Assembly: GCA_003854985.1 (NCBI GenBank)
Contig: RQOG01000165.1
Location: 1-60,004, forward strand
Direction of reading: 5' to 3'
DNA from: Calditrichota bacterium
GTDB lineage: Bacteria; Calditrichota; Calditrichia; Calditrichales; Calditrichaceae
DNA length: 60,004 nt
Part shown: piece after piece, positions 43,707-53,735 of the stretch
Position numbering within the stretch: position 1 is the stretch's first letter
Layout of the letters: every line of letters begins with the position of its first letter
Notes under the pieces: model-generated
Seen by the model: the letters and a program-made list of their open reading frames with translations, nothing else
What the model was told of the DNA's origin: nothing
The model's database searches: none
Program-made: the position numbers and the translations under genes

Positions 43707-44996
43707 TTACTCAGAAACAACAGCCGGCAAATCCTTTTTAGAGGCCGCCAAACCATAATAAGCAATAATTACAAAACATATCAAGGGCACTAAATAAGCG
43801 GTATTAATACTCTGAGTAAAATCGGACACAAAGCCCTGAATCTGTGTAATCACCGCGCCGCCAAGAATGGCCATGATGACTCCGGATCCACCTATTTTAG
43901 TATCTTCACCCAGCCCCCTGACAGCTAATCCAAAAATAGTGGGAAACATCAGGGACATGCACCCTGAAATGCCCACAAGCGCCAACACTCCGGGATAACC
44001 GCCACTGGTTACAACAATTATAGATAAAAGCACAGCTAAAACTGAAAGATAGGCCAGTAAATTACCCGGTGCGATAAATTTCATTAACCATGTGCACATA
44101 AAACGTGAAATGGTAAATAAAACTAAAGCAGCAATATAATAACTTGATGCATCCGCTTCATTCAGATTAAGTTCCTGCATTACATAGCGAATCGTAAATG
44201 ACCAGACACCTATTTGTGCTCCGACATAAAAAAACTGTGCAATTACTCCCCATACATAATGACGATTTTTTATAAGCCGTTTGAATGTTGGAAGCAGATT
44301 TAAAGGGCCTCTATTATCATAAGCTTTTGGCATTGATTTATTTATTGCAATCAGAATCCAGGTTATCAGCAAAAAAAGGCCTACGACCACATAAGTCATT
44401 GTGACTGCGTTTAATTCACCGGATTGAATGGCCTGTAACTCGCGGATATTCATTGCAGCGCGTTCCTGCGCGGATGCCGAATTTAATTCAGATAAAATAA
44501 ACAATTTACTTAGAAAAACACCCATAATCGATCCTAATGGATTAAAAGACTGGGCAAAATTTAATCTTCGTGTACCGGTTTCTTCCGGACCCATGGCAAT
44601 GATATATGGATTGGCGGCCGTTTCGAGTATTGATAGCCCTCCTGATAATATCCATATTGCCGCCAAAAAATAATAATAATTTGCGGTTAATTTGGCCGGA
44701 TAAAATAAAAGCGCGCCAATAATATATAATCCCAAACCTAATAGTACACCTGATTTATAGGAGTATTTTTTGATAAAGATGGCCGCGGGAATTGCTAAAA
44801 GTCCATATCCTGCCCCATAAAAAACGACCTGGATCAGCGCGGTTTGAGAGTCCGACATACTCATAATTCGTTTAAATGCAGCCAGCAGCGTATCGGTCAT
44901 ATTGTTTGCTAATCCCCACCAGGCGAATAAACTTGTTATTAAAAAAAATGGCCAGACTATGGAAGCCGGCATCAGATTTGTTTTTCTGTTTATCAT
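43707..44996 (-). CDS. MFS sugar:H+ symporter, FucP (FHS) family
   Basis: 429 aa with 12 predicted TM segments and an AGGGA site. Family features are SLFAWWGLANNMTDTLLAAFK (conserved N and D of FucP TM1), YGAGYGLLAIPAAIFIKK, and ETAANPYIIAMGPEETGTRRLNFAQSFNPLG in TM4-5 (written here in parts: ETAANPYI, PEETGTRRLNFAQ, FNPLGS). FHS transporters import L-fucose, glucose/galactose or related monosaccharides. The sugar here is unknown; the neighbouring GH31 and GH2 enzymes would release xylose, glucose or galactose. It is followed by the esterase gene in the same direction. Confidence 0.9.
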   Translation of the reverse strand: MINRKTNLMPASIVWPFFLITSLFAWWGLANNMTDTLLAAFKRIMSMSDSQTALIQVVFYGAGYGLLAIPAAIFIKKYSYKSGVLLGLGLYIIGALLFYPAKLTANYYYFLAAIWILSGGLSILETAANPYIIAMGPEETGTRRLNFAQSFNPLGSIMGVFLSKLFILSELNSASAQERAAMNIRELQAIQSGELNAVTMTYVVVGLFLLITWILIAINKSMPKAYDNRGPLNLLPTFKRLIKNRHYVWGVIAQFFYVGAQIGVWSFTIRYVMQELNLNEADASSYYIAALVLFTISRFMCTWLMKFIAPGNLLAYLSVLAVLLSIIVVTSGGYPGVLALVGISGCMSLMFPTIFGLAVRGLGEDTKIGGSGVIMAILGGAVITQIQGFVSDFTQSINTAYLVPLICFVIIAYYGLAASKKDLPAVVSE

Positions 44997-45528
44997 TTTT
45001 TTCCCTATGCTATATAATCTTCAGAACAGTGATTATCCGGTATTGGAATATTTAAAAATCATATATTCTTCAAATCGGATTTAATATAAATCTCCAAACA
45101 ATTTGGTTCAAATCAAAAAAATAAATGTTTCAATTGTCTTTACTGTGTTTATTTTTAAAATATTTTCTATATTTATTCTTGATTTTCAAAGTATTACTTT
45201 ATACGTTTTTATAATTAGTGTTTATCATACACTTTTGTATAATTAAAGAATTTATTAAGTGAATTGGAAATAATCGGGATTTGAAATCATCAGTATGGGT
45301 GATTTATAGGTGTTGAAATACAATATCTTTATAAAATCCATTTTCTAACGCAACAGAATATGTATAATCCAAAGGACCATTTGAAAAGCAAAGGAAAATG
45401 TAACATTATATCAACGCTCATCATGAATTCTAAACAAACGTAAAAAACTAAAAACAAGATGACTGACATATACAAAAAAAGTAAGCTGGAGATTAGACAA
45501 AAAATATAATACTGGAAAGGAACAATGT
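44997..45528. promoter_or_regulatory. Divergent promoter region between the sugar transporter and the first GH31
   Basis: 532 bp, AT-rich, with no credible gene (a 70-aa minus frame at 45329-45541 lacks any signal). It contains GTGTTTATCATACAC at 45218-45232, which recurs in part in two other promoter regions of the locus. A ribosome binding site GGAAAGGAAC ends it. Confidence 0.6.
45218..45232. promoter_or_regulatory. Candidate operator of the glycan locus, copy 1
   Basis: GTGTTTATCATACAC is an imperfect palindrome with GTGT and ACAC ends. The first 11 bases recur exactly at 56708-56718, and the GTGT...ATACAC frame recurs at 58035-58049. Confidence 0.35.
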
Positions 45529-48351
45529 ATGAAAAGCGCATTCTATAAACTAATATTTATATCATTAATTCTATATTCTTATAGTTGTTCTACCTATGAG
45601 ATCAAGATTATTCATATTAAAAATGGCGTTAAGCTGAATTCCAAGGATATGAACCTTACACTTCAGTTTTATTCGGATAATATCCTCCGCGTTGTTAAAT
45701 GGGCAGAAAGCGGAACGCCTGATAAAAAAAGCCTTTCAGTCATTCTGGATAGTATTCCTGACCTTGATATATCTATCCAAGATTCAGATAAACAATTAAC
45801 GCTCCAATCGACCGCAATGACAATCCGGATATTAAAAAACAATTTTACTATTGAATATTTGAACCACAAAGGCCAAAGACTTTTAACGGAAAAAGAAAAA
45901 GCATCCTTTTCTCCCATAGTTTATTCTTCGGATAGCGGTTTTGCGATACAACAAAGTTTTTTACTTTCAGAAGAAGAAGGCATCTATGGCCTTGGACAGC
46001 ATCAATATGGCTATTTTAATTATCGTGATAAAGAAATTAAATTGGTTCAGACTAATACAGACGCCGTCAATCCTTTTCTAATATCTACCAGGAATTACGG
46101 TATTCTTTGGGATAATTATTCCAGAACAATATTTAAAGATGATGAAAACGGGATGCACATTACATCTGATATGGGCGATAATATTGATTATTATTTTATA
46201 ACCGGAAATAATATGGATGAAGTTATTTCCGGATATCGTCAGCTTACCGGCAAAGCGCCTATGTATGGCAAATGGGCATACGGATACTGGCAAAGCAAAG
46301 AACACTATGATAATCGCGATGAACTGATGAGCGTAGCTAAAAAATATCGTAAATTAAAAATGCCAATTGATAATATCATTCAGGACTGGGATTATTGGAA
46401 TGGCCGAGAAAACTGGAGCGGTATGTTTTTTGACAAGACGCTTTTCCCCAATCCAAAACAAATGATCGATGAACTTCATAAAATGAATTATCATATGATC
46501 ATATCAATCTGGCCGGCGCTTGGACCAAATACAGAAATATATAAGGATATGGATCGGAATGGTTTTTTATACAATCCCGTGGGTTGGGCCGGATTTAAGT
46601 ATTATGATGCTTTTAATCCTAAAGCAAATCAACTATACTGGAAATATCTTAAAAACGGACTATACACAAAAGGTCTTGATGGATGGTGGATAGATTCTAC
46701 AGAACCGGATGTTATCAATGCTCTGACAAAAGAATCAACTGAGTATGAGATGAAGAAAGTCGGAAGAAATTATTTGGGATCATGGGCACGATACCTGAAT
46801 GCCTTTTCTTTAGTAATGACAGACGATCTCTATAAATACTGGCGGAATGAAACAGCAGACCGCCGGGCATATATTCTGACAAGATCGACTTATGCCGGTC
46901 AACAAAGAAATGCGGCCACAACATGGTCCGGCGATATAGGCGCTAGCTGGGAAATATATAAAAATCAAATCAGCGCGGGGCTTAATCACTGTATGTCCGG
47001 AATTCCCTATTGGACTTTTGATATCGGCGCCTTTGTAATCGGCGCGTATGAAGGTTTGTTTTCCGGCGGGGGCAAGACTCCGGCTTATCAGGAGCTATAT
47101 GCAAGAATGTTTCAACTTGGCGCTTTTACGCCTATTTTCAGATCGCATGGTTCTGAAACTCCAAGAGAAATTTGGGAAATGGGAGAATTTGTAGAACCGA
47201 TTCTCAAGTTTGACCATCTCAGATACAGATTATTGCCCTATATTTATTCCCTGGCCTGGAAAGTTACAAATGAAGATTACACGATCATGCGCGGTTTACC
47301 CATGGATTTTAATCATGATAAAAAGACATTTGATATTGATGATCAATTTATGTTTGGTCCATCAATTATGGTGTGCCCGGTAACTGAATTTATGTACTAC
47401 AGACCGCCCGAACCAAGCATCATGGTTAAAAATGACTTTTTCAAAACATTGGACAACCAACCAGGGTTGAATGCCAGGTATTATAAAGACAATCATTATC
47501 AAATACCGGGCAAAGAACAAATTGATTCTGTCATTAATGTATTCTGGTATACCGGCCGCCCGGATTTCGTCAGCGATTCGATGTTTTCAATTAAATGGGA
47601 AGGTAAATTAACGCCGAAGGAAACAGGAAAATATCAATTTCATCTTAAGAGTTTCGATGCAAAAAGGATTAAGATTGATGGAGAAGAGCTTCCAATTATA
47701 TATACAAGCGTAGAACAATATACAGATACAGTTAATTTTACAGCCGGACGGGAATATCACTTTGAGCTTGAGACGGAAAATAGTTCAACCGGCGCAGCCC
47801 GTATGCAATTATTCTGGAAAACACCAGCCATACTGGCAAAAGAGAAGGAACCGGTTAGCAAAGATAAAACAAGGAAGGTATACCTGCCGGCAAATACGAT
47901 CTGGTATGATTTTTGGACAGGTAAAAAAGTAAAAGGTGGACAAATAATTGTATCAAACGCTTCTATAGAAAAAATTCCTATTTATATAAAGGCTGGTTCT
48001 ATCATTCCAATGGGACCTTTTATTCAATATTCTACCGAAAAACCTGCAGATCCGATTGAATTAAGAATCTACCCCGGCGCTGATGGAGAATTTACACTTT
48101 ATGAAGACGAGAATGATAATTACAATTATGAGAAAGGTATTTACAGTACAATACAGTTTCAATGGAATGATACTGAACGCAGTTTAACAATCGGACCCCG
48201 GCAAGGCGAATTTCATGGTATGTTAAAAAACAGAAAGTTTAATGTGACAATCGTAAATGACAACCATGGATCGGATATTCAAATATGCAAAATTCCGGAT
48301 AAAACCCTCAAATACAATGGTGAAAAAACAATAGTTAAATTTGATAAATGA
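45529..48351 (+). CDS. Glycoside hydrolase family 31 (alpha-xylosidase/alpha-glucosidase) with C-terminal PA14 insert
   Basis: 940 aa. The signal peptide ends at a lipobox-like YSYSC, so it is probably a lipoprotein. The GH31 N-terminal sandwich (about 30-225) and (beta/alpha)8 barrel (about 240-600) follow. The nucleophile is Asp389 (WWIDSTEPD) and the acid/base Asp469 (TWSGDIGASW). A PA14-like domain (about 640-770: LNARYYKD, FSIKWEGKLTPKETGKYQF, RIKIDGEEL, RMQLFW) interrupts the proximal C-terminal sandwich, between VCPVTEF and RKVYLPANTIWYDFW. The FRSHG..TPREIW region resembles alpha-xylosidases. It is the first gene on the plus strand of the locus, divergent from the FucP-like transporter. 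Confidence 0.92.
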   Translation: MKSAFYKLIFISLILYSYSCSTYEIKIIHIKNGVKLNSKDMNLTLQFYSDNILRVVKWAESGTPDKKSLSVILDSIPDLDISIQDSDKQLTLQSTAMTIRILKNNFTIEYLNHKGQRLLTEKEKASFSPIVYSSDSGFAIQQSFLLSEEEGIYGLGQHQYGYFNYRDKEIKLVQTNTDAVNPFLISTRNYGILWDNYSRTIFKDDENGMHITSDMGDNIDYYFITGNNMDEVISGYRQLTGKAPMYGKWAYGYWQSKEHYDNRDELMSVAKKYRKLKMPIDNIIQDWDYWNGRENWSGMFFDKTLFPNPKQMIDELHKMNYHMIISIWPALGPNTEIYKDMDRNGFLYNPVGWAGFKYYDAFNPKANQLYWKYLKNGLYTKGLDGWWIDSTEPDVINALTKESTEYEMKKVGRNYLGSWARYLNAFSLVMTDDLYKYWRNETADRRAYILTRSTYAGQQRNAATTWSGDIGASWEIYKNQISAGLNHCMSGIPYWTFDIGAFVIGAYEGLFSGGGKTPAYQELYARMFQLGAFTPIFRSHGSETPREIWEMGEFVEPILKFDHLRYRLLPYIYSLAWKVTNEDYTIMRGLPMDFNHDKKTFDIDDQFMFGPSIMVCPVTEFMYYRPPEPSIMVKNDFFKTLDNQPGLNARYYKDNHYQIPGKEQIDSVINVFWYTGRPDFVSDSMFSIKWEGKLTPKETGKYQFHLKSFDAKRIKIDGEELPIIYTSVEQYTDTVNFTAGREYHFELETENSSTGAARMQLFWKTPAILAKEKEPVSKDKTRKVYLPANTIWYDFWTGKKVKGGQIIVSNASIEKIPIYIKAGSIIPMGPFIQYSTEKPADPIELRIYPGADGEFTLYEDENDNYNYEKGIYSTIQFQWNDTERSLTIGPRQGEFHGMLKNRKFNVTIVNDNHGSDIQICKIPDKTLKYNGEKTIVKFDK

Positions 48352-48421
48352 TTAGAAAAATAAATTTTTGTGAACAAGTAATTATCATCAAGAATAATAT
48401 TTTTGATATGGGAGTAATCCT

Positions 48422-49156
48422 ATGACCGATATTAGATTACAAGTACTTAACATGGATCCAAGTTCTCAATACAGGTTAGAAGATATTATTGATAACGTTT
48501 CCACCGACTGTGTTATTTTTGGTTTTCAACAATCCATGTTAGAAATTCTGCTCTACAAAAGGGCTTTAAATCCCTGTAAAGGTATGTGGGCTTTACCCGG
48601 GGGATTTCTTAACAAAGGCGAATTAATCGAAGAAGCAGCCAGAAGAATCCTATACAATACTACCGGATTGCATAACATATATCTGGAGGAAATTGGTGTT
48701 TTCGACCAGATAGACCGCTTCCCCGAATGGCGCGTTTTTACCATTGGTTTTTTTGCGCTGATAAGTCCGGAAAATGATAAGTTAATCACATCGAACGAAT
48801 ATACCCTGGAAGCCAAGTGGTTTAAGCTTAACGAACTTCCTGAATTGGCCTGGGATCATAAGCATATTGTTGATATTGCCAGAGATAAACTTAAAACCCG
48901 CGTACAGAATAAACCCGTAGGATTTGAACTCTTACCTAATAAATTTACACTGCCGCAATTACAAACTCTGTATGAGGTTATTCTGGACAAATCCCTGGAT
49001 AAAAGGAATTTCAGGAAAAAACTGATAAACATGAAACTGCTTAAAAAGCTTAACGAAAAAGATAAGAATAATATCAAACGCCCTGCCGATCTGTATAGTT
49101 TTGACAAAAAAAGATACAAAACCCTGGTTAAACAGGGTTTTTTATTCGAAATGTAA
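48422..49156 (+). CDS. NrtR/AraR-type transcriptional regulator with inactive Nudix domain
   Basis: 244 aa with a GGAG site. The N-terminal Nudix-fold domain (about 25-155) is followed by a C-terminal winged helix (about 165-240: LPNKFTLPQLQTLYEVIL, RNFRKKLINMKLLKKL), the layout of the NrtR family; some members control sugar catabolism instead of NAD. The Nudix box starts normally (Gly61, Glu67, Arg75) but the catalytic positions are Ile76, Asn79 and Thr80 instead of Glu, so it cannot hydrolyse and should only sense a ligand. Its place among glycoside hydrolases suggests a sugar-derived ligand and control of this locus. Confidence 0.88.
   Translation: MTDIRLQVLNMDPSSQYRLEDIIDNVSTDCVIFGFQQSMLEILLYKRALNPCKGMWALPGGFLNKGELIEEAARRILYNTTGLHNIYLEEIGVFDQIDRFPEWRVFTIGFFALISPENDKLITSNEYTLEAKWFKLNELPELAWDHKHIVDIARDKLKTRVQNKPVGFELLPNKFTLPQLQTLYEVILDKSLDKRNFRKKLINMKLLKKLNEKDKNNIKRPADLYSFDKKRYKTLVKQGFLFEM
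49118..49143 (+). terminator. Intrinsic terminator inside the 3' end of the regulator gene
   Basis: AAAACCCTG (49118-49126) pairs with CAGGGTTTT (49133-49141), 9 pairs with a 6-nt loop and six T. It lies entirely in the last 13 codons, so its sequence also encodes KTLVKQGFL. Confidence 0.75.
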
Positions 49157-49198
49157 TATGCATATTTATTTTCCCCGGACAAATAAACATTATTTTTC

Positions 49199-50968
49199 TT
49201 ATAAGGTTATTCTATAAAGTGAATAGGTTTGTCCGGATATTTTAATATGATAGGTATTCCCCTTTCGATTGATTTGCGACTCTGAACCTGATATTAATTG
49301 GAATTTATCCGTCTTAATATTAAGTGAAAACTCCGCTTCATGCTCACAATTTGCAGGATTAAATATAGCCAAAATTCCATTCTTATCCGCTGCACGCGCC
49401 ATAATAAAAGGATATTTATTTTCCTCAGCATATACCGGGACAAATTCCGCATAAGCCGCTAAAGCCGGTTCGGCTTTCTTTAATTTTATTAAACGGCAAA
49501 CCCTATTCAACAATGAATTTTTGTCGTTTTTCTGATCTTCAACCGTAGGCGCGTCATCTGCTTTATCAACAGGAAGATAAATCTTTTCTGCATCGGCGCC
49601 CGAGAATCCAAGATTTTTACCCTTTTCCCATTGCATGGGCGTGCGGGCTCCTGCTCTCGGTTTGTAAGCGCCTTCAACATAAGGATTTCCATAAACTTGA
49701 CGCATACCAATTTCATTTCCATAATAAATAAAAGGTATACCGGGCATAACTATGGAAAAGGCAAATATCATTTCAAGCTCATCAACGGTTCGGTTAATGT
49801 TTAATCTCGAAAGGTCATGATTTCCCAATGGCAGAAGGATATACCCCTTGCCTTTGGTCTTATTATACTGATCAAGATACATTTTAAGAAAGTTCGCGAT
49901 ATTCCCCTTTCCTTCTTTATCAAAAAAGCTATAACCTTCCGAATATCCATTTAAAATCCGCCAGCTTTCCTTTTGCAGCAGATCATTATAACCGGGAAAC
50001 CAATGATAAAAATCGGCATGAAATCCACCGCCATCCAAAGCGGATTCCGGATGCGACCACTCGGCCACCATAAATGCCTCAGGATATTCTATATCGAAAA
50101 TATCCCGAATACTTCTCCAAAATTTTTTAGTGCCTTCATCACGCGTACTATAGAACTGATCATTACCAGTTATATTGGCGTTTTTTACCAGCGCTCCCGC
50201 CATATCAGCGCGAAAACCATCGGCGCCCATATCCATCCAAAACCTTAAGATTCTCTTTAATTCCTTTTGCAGTTCCAAAACATCGGGATGATCTATTGGC
50301 AGCATCCACTCTTCTTCAGGATTTGCGAAACCAAAATTCAATGCCGGCTGATTCCAGTAAAAATTTCGCATAAACTGCCCGTTACGCCGGCTGTATCCTT
50401 TTATAAACGAGTCTTTATAGACTTCAGGAGGATTTAACCAGGTGTTATTTGTCCATATATACCAATTCGAATATTTATTTTTTTCCTGTTTTGCCGATTC
50501 AATAAACCAGGGATGGTCAATACTGGAATAGCTTATTACATAATCGAATAATATTTTTAAATTCTTTTTTTCCGCTTCATCAAACAGGCGTTTAGCGTCC
50601 TCATTAACACCATATCTTGGAGCAACTTTATAGTAATCAGATACATCATATCCCGCATCATTAAATGGCGAATCAAAAAAAGGATTTATCCAGATGCCAT
50701 CAACTCCCAGATTTTTTACGTAATCCAATTTTTCTGTTATGCCATTCAGATCGCCTATGCCGTCGCCGTTGGTATCATAAAATGTCTGCGGATAAATCTG
50801 GTAAATTACCGCATGGTTAAGCCATTGCGGACAATTTGGAATTGTGTATTTACCGGTTATTTCCGCTGAAGTAATGGAAAATGCATTTTGCGCCCGCAGA
50901 CAGTAATCAAAAATATTAATGCCGGATAAAAATAAAACCACTATTATAATTGTAAGTTTAAATCTCAT
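49199..50968 (-). CDS. Glycoside hydrolase family 13 (alpha-amylase fold), unusual region I
   Basis: 589 aa with an AAGGA site and a signal peptide (MRFKLTIIIVVLFLSGINIF). It is an alpha-amylase/oligo-1,6-glucosidase-type barrel: VIYQIYPQTFYDTNGDGIGD near 55-74, region II GFRAD with nucleophile Asp255, region III VAEW with acid/base Glu303, and region IV GNHD with Asp385. Region I is DYVISYSS (Asp142 to Ser149) where the family has D-x-V-x-N-H; the Asn-His pair is Ser146-Tyr147. The C-terminal beta domain (about 510-589) is normal. It is expected to act on alpha-glucans or glucosides in the periplasm, or with altered specificity. Confidence 0.9.
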   Translation of the reverse strand: MRFKLTIIIVVLFLSGINIFDYCLRAQNAFSITSAEITGKYTIPNCPQWLNHAVIYQIYPQTFYDTNGDGIGDLNGITEKLDYVKNLGVDGIWINPFFDSPFNDAGYDVSDYYKVAPRYGVNEDAKRLFDEAEKKNLKILFDYVISYSSIDHPWFIESAKQEKNKYSNWYIWTNNTWLNPPEVYKDSFIKGYSRRNGQFMRNFYWNQPALNFGFANPEEEWMLPIDHPDVLELQKELKRILRFWMDMGADGFRADMAGALVKNANITGNDQFYSTRDEGTKKFWRSIRDIFDIEYPEAFMVAEWSHPESALDGGGFHADFYHWFPGYNDLLQKESWRILNGYSEGYSFFDKEGKGNIANFLKMYLDQYNKTKGKGYILLPLGNHDLSRLNINRTVDELEMIFAFSIVMPGIPFIYYGNEIGMRQVYGNPYVEGAYKPRAGARTPMQWEKGKNLGFSGADAEKIYLPVDKADDAPTVEDQKNDKNSLLNRVCRLIKLKKAEPALAAYAEFVPVYAEENKYPFIMARAADKNGILAIFNPANCEHEAEFSLNIKTDKFQLISGSESQINRKGNTYHIKISGQTYSLYRITL

Positions 50969-51207
50969 AGTACTTTTCCTTTTGATAGCTTTTGGTAATA
51001 TATGTTCATCTTATTTACAATTTTTTTTTTATACCAACCATACTTGAATCCATAACGTCAAAAATAGCTCTTATTATATCCGGATATGCTTCAGTTCCAG
51101 TATAACCATTATCCCAGTATAAACAGAATTAATCCATATCTGATTATTGAACATTAAACAACCTGTAAAATTTTTTAGAATTAAACTATTTCTATTTCAC
51201 TCATTTC

Positions 51208-53667
51208 TTAGTGTGTTTCTATTTTAATCGTATTTCTTTCCAATCCGTCTGATTTTACTTCTAATATTATATCTCCTTTTTGACGGGAAGACTGGATAAC
51301 AGCAAGACATCTGCCGTTAAAAGCCTTACGGTAATCGGATTTAAATGATTCATGGCTGGTTTGCAAGCCATTATCGACGCCTATAAGAGCGCCAACGCCG
51401 TTGATCTTAAATTCTACCGTGTTATTCGCATCCGGAACTAAATGATTATCAGCATCTGCAATTTTAATGGTGATAAAAGAAAGGTCTGTACCATCTGCGT
51501 TAATTATTTTTCGGTCTGCTTCTAAAATAATCTTTGCGGGTAAACCTGCCGTTTTTATTTCTTTAGTAAGTATTTCCCCGTTTTTCAACCGCCCGATCGC
51601 TTTAAGCGTTCCGGGTTTGAAATTTAAACGCCAGCAAAGATGATAAACATCCGGCTCTTTTTTCTTAATTCCCAAAGATTTACCATTAAGAAATAATTCA
51701 ACTTCATCACAATTTGTATAAGCCCAAATATCTATTAATTCGCCTTCTTTCCAGTTCCAGTGCGGAAAAATGTGCAACACCGGTTTATCCGTCCATTCGC
51801 TCTGATACAGATAATAGGCATCTTTTGGGAATCCGGCCAAATCGATAATTCCAAAATAAGAACTTCTGGCCGGCCAGCCGTAGGGCGTTGGTTCGCCTAA
51901 ATAATCAAATCCCGTCCAGATATACATCCCGGAGACAAAATCCATATTTTTAATCAGGCTCCAGGTTTCTTCATGAGTGGATCCCCATGGCGCGCTGCAA
52001 TTATCATAAGAAGAACAGGTATAGTCTTTATTTCCCTCAAGAAAAGGTTTATCCCAGGCTTCCGGCCAGCGTCTGATACTGTCTGAAGGCATATCATAGG
52101 AACCTCTGGTTGCCAGCGCAGATTCCGTTTCTGATGCAATTAATACTTGCCCGGGGTAGGTTTTCTGAAATTCACTGTATTTATTATGAGAATAATTATA
52201 ACCAATAATATCCAGCGCGCCGGAACGGATAATTGGATTTTCAGGAGAAACATCATTGCAGGCAGCGGTTACGGGACGCGTTGTATCCAATTTTGTAACA
52301 ATTGCCTTAAGTTTTCCGGCAATATCTTCGCCAGTAATATCTTCTTTAAACCATTGTTCTACAATTTCATTTCCTATGCTCCACATAAAAACACTGGGAT
52401 GGTTCCGATCCCGGAGAATTAAATCCTGCAAATCCCTTTCATGCCATTCTTTAAAATGCAAATGATAGTCGAATTTTGTTTTTTCTCTTTCCCACATATC
52501 AAAGGCTTCATCCATTACGATAAATCCCATTCTATCGCATAAATCCAACAATTCAGGCGCAGGAGGATTATGGGAAGTGCGTATACCGTTGCAACCCATC
52601 TCCTTTAACAATTCTAACTGCCTTTCAAGAGCGCGGGTATTAACGGCGGCGCCTAAACAGCCTAAATCATGATGCATACAGATGCCTCTGATCTTAACCG
52701 GTCTGCCATTTAAAAAGAAACCTTTATTGGCATTAAAATTAAAAAACCGAATTCCGAATATCGTTGAGTAGTTATCAATAATTTCATTATTCTTTTCAAT
52801 TGTTGTTATTGCTCTATAAAGGTTTGGATGGTCATCGGACCATAAAACCGGATTATCAATTATTAAGCGCTGTTCGATTTCCACTAAGGTATCTTTGGGA
52901 ACAATGGCTGCGGTATTAATTCGGCCTCTTTGTTTGTTTTTGTGATCATAGATTGTTGTGTTAATTGTAATTTCACTATCATTATCGGTAACATTCTCAA
53001 TCTTGGTTTTTAATATGACATTCGCCTGTTTTTCAGAAACATCGCTGGTTGTTATAAAAGTGCCCCAATGAGCTACGCGGATTTTATTTGTCTTTACTAA
53101 ACGAACATGGCGATAAATTCCTGAGCCGCTATACCATCTGGAATTAGGCTGTTGGGAGTTATCAATCTTAACGGTTATTACATTTTTCTGTTGTCCGTAG
53201 TTTAAAAATGGCGTCAATTCGTATCTGAAGGAACTATAACCATAAGGACGTTTTCCGAGATAATTTCCGTTAATCCACACTTCACTGTTCTGATAAACGC
53301 CGTCAAACTCAATAAAAATCGATTTTTCTTTCTCCTGCTCCGGTACATAAAAATTCTTTCTGTACCATCCGATTCCGCCAGGCAGAGCGCCTCCGCCGAC
53401 TCCCGCCGGGTGCGTTTCGGAAAAAACGCTCTCGATGCTCCAGTCATGCGGAAGATTTAATACCCGCCAATCCGAATCATCCAAAGATGGATTAAAACCG
53501 CCGGCAACATCGCCGGGATAAAATTTCCAATCTGTATTAAAAGATTCTGTAATCCTGACCTGCGGAGAATTGTAGGAAACAGAACAATATAAAAACAGTC
53601 CCATTATGACAATAGTAGCTAAAAGTAAAATGGATTTTTTAATGATTACGGTTAAATAATAACTCAT
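51208..53667 (-). CDS. Glycoside hydrolase family 2 (beta-galactosidase-like)
   Basis: 819 aa from the ATG at 53667, with AGGGA 8 nt upstream; the frame goes 20 codons further out. The signal peptide or lipoprotein-type N-terminus contains LFLYCSVSYNS. GH2 sugar-binding (about 35-185: LPHDWSIE, GGIGWYRKNFYVP, NGNYLGKRPYGYSSF), Ig-like (about 190-295) and TIM barrel (about 300-610) domains follow, with acid/base Glu434 (WSIGNE) and nucleophile Glu513 (ASETES). C-terminal DUF4982-like and invasin-like sandwich domains (about 620-819) are typical of Bacteroidota GH2 enzymes. It removes beta-galactosyl or similar residues. It lies 68 bp after the second GH31 and is probably cotranscribed. Confidence 0.92.
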   Translation of the reverse strand: MSYYLTVIIKKSILLLATIVIMGLFLYCSVSYNSPQVRITESFNTDWKFYPGDVAGGFNPSLDDSDWRVLNLPHDWSIESVFSETHPAGVGGGALPGGIGWYRKNFYVPEQEKEKSIFIEFDGVYQNSEVWINGNYLGKRPYGYSSFRYELTPFLNYGQQKNVITVKIDNSQQPNSRWYSGSGIYRHVRLVKTNKIRVAHWGTFITTSDVSEKQANVILKTKIENVTDNDSEITINTTIYDHKNKQRGRINTAAIVPKDTLVEIEQRLIIDNPVLWSDDHPNLYRAITTIEKNNEIIDNYSTIFGIRFFNFNANKGFFLNGRPVKIRGICMHHDLGCLGAAVNTRALERQLELLKEMGCNGIRTSHNPPAPELLDLCDRMGFIVMDEAFDMWEREKTKFDYHLHFKEWHERDLQDLILRDRNHPSVFMWSIGNEIVEQWFKEDITGEDIAGKLKAIVTKLDTTRPVTAACNDVSPENPIIRSGALDIIGYNYSHNKYSEFQKTYPGQVLIASETESALATRGSYDMPSDSIRRWPEAWDKPFLEGNKDYTCSSYDNCSAPWGSTHEETWSLIKNMDFVSGMYIWTGFDYLGEPTPYGWPARSSYFGIIDLAGFPKDAYYLYQSEWTDKPVLHIFPHWNWKEGELIDIWAYTNCDEVELFLNGKSLGIKKKEPDVYHLCWRLNFKPGTLKAIGRLKNGEILTKEIKTAGLPAKIILEADRKIINADGTDLSFITIKIADADNHLVPDANNTVEFKINGVGALIGVDNGLQTSHESFKSDYRKAFNGRCLAVIQSSRQKGDIILEVKSDGLERNTIKIETH

Positions 53668-53735
53668 TTTAATATCCCTAAAGTAGATTAATTTCATCAG
53701 AAAGTTCATTATTTTTAAATCGAACAATAAATTGA

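Noticed and set aside
45329..45541. 70-aa hydrophobic minus frame in the divergent promoter region
   Set aside because: Composition follows the AT-rich promoter DNA and it overlaps the GH31 start.
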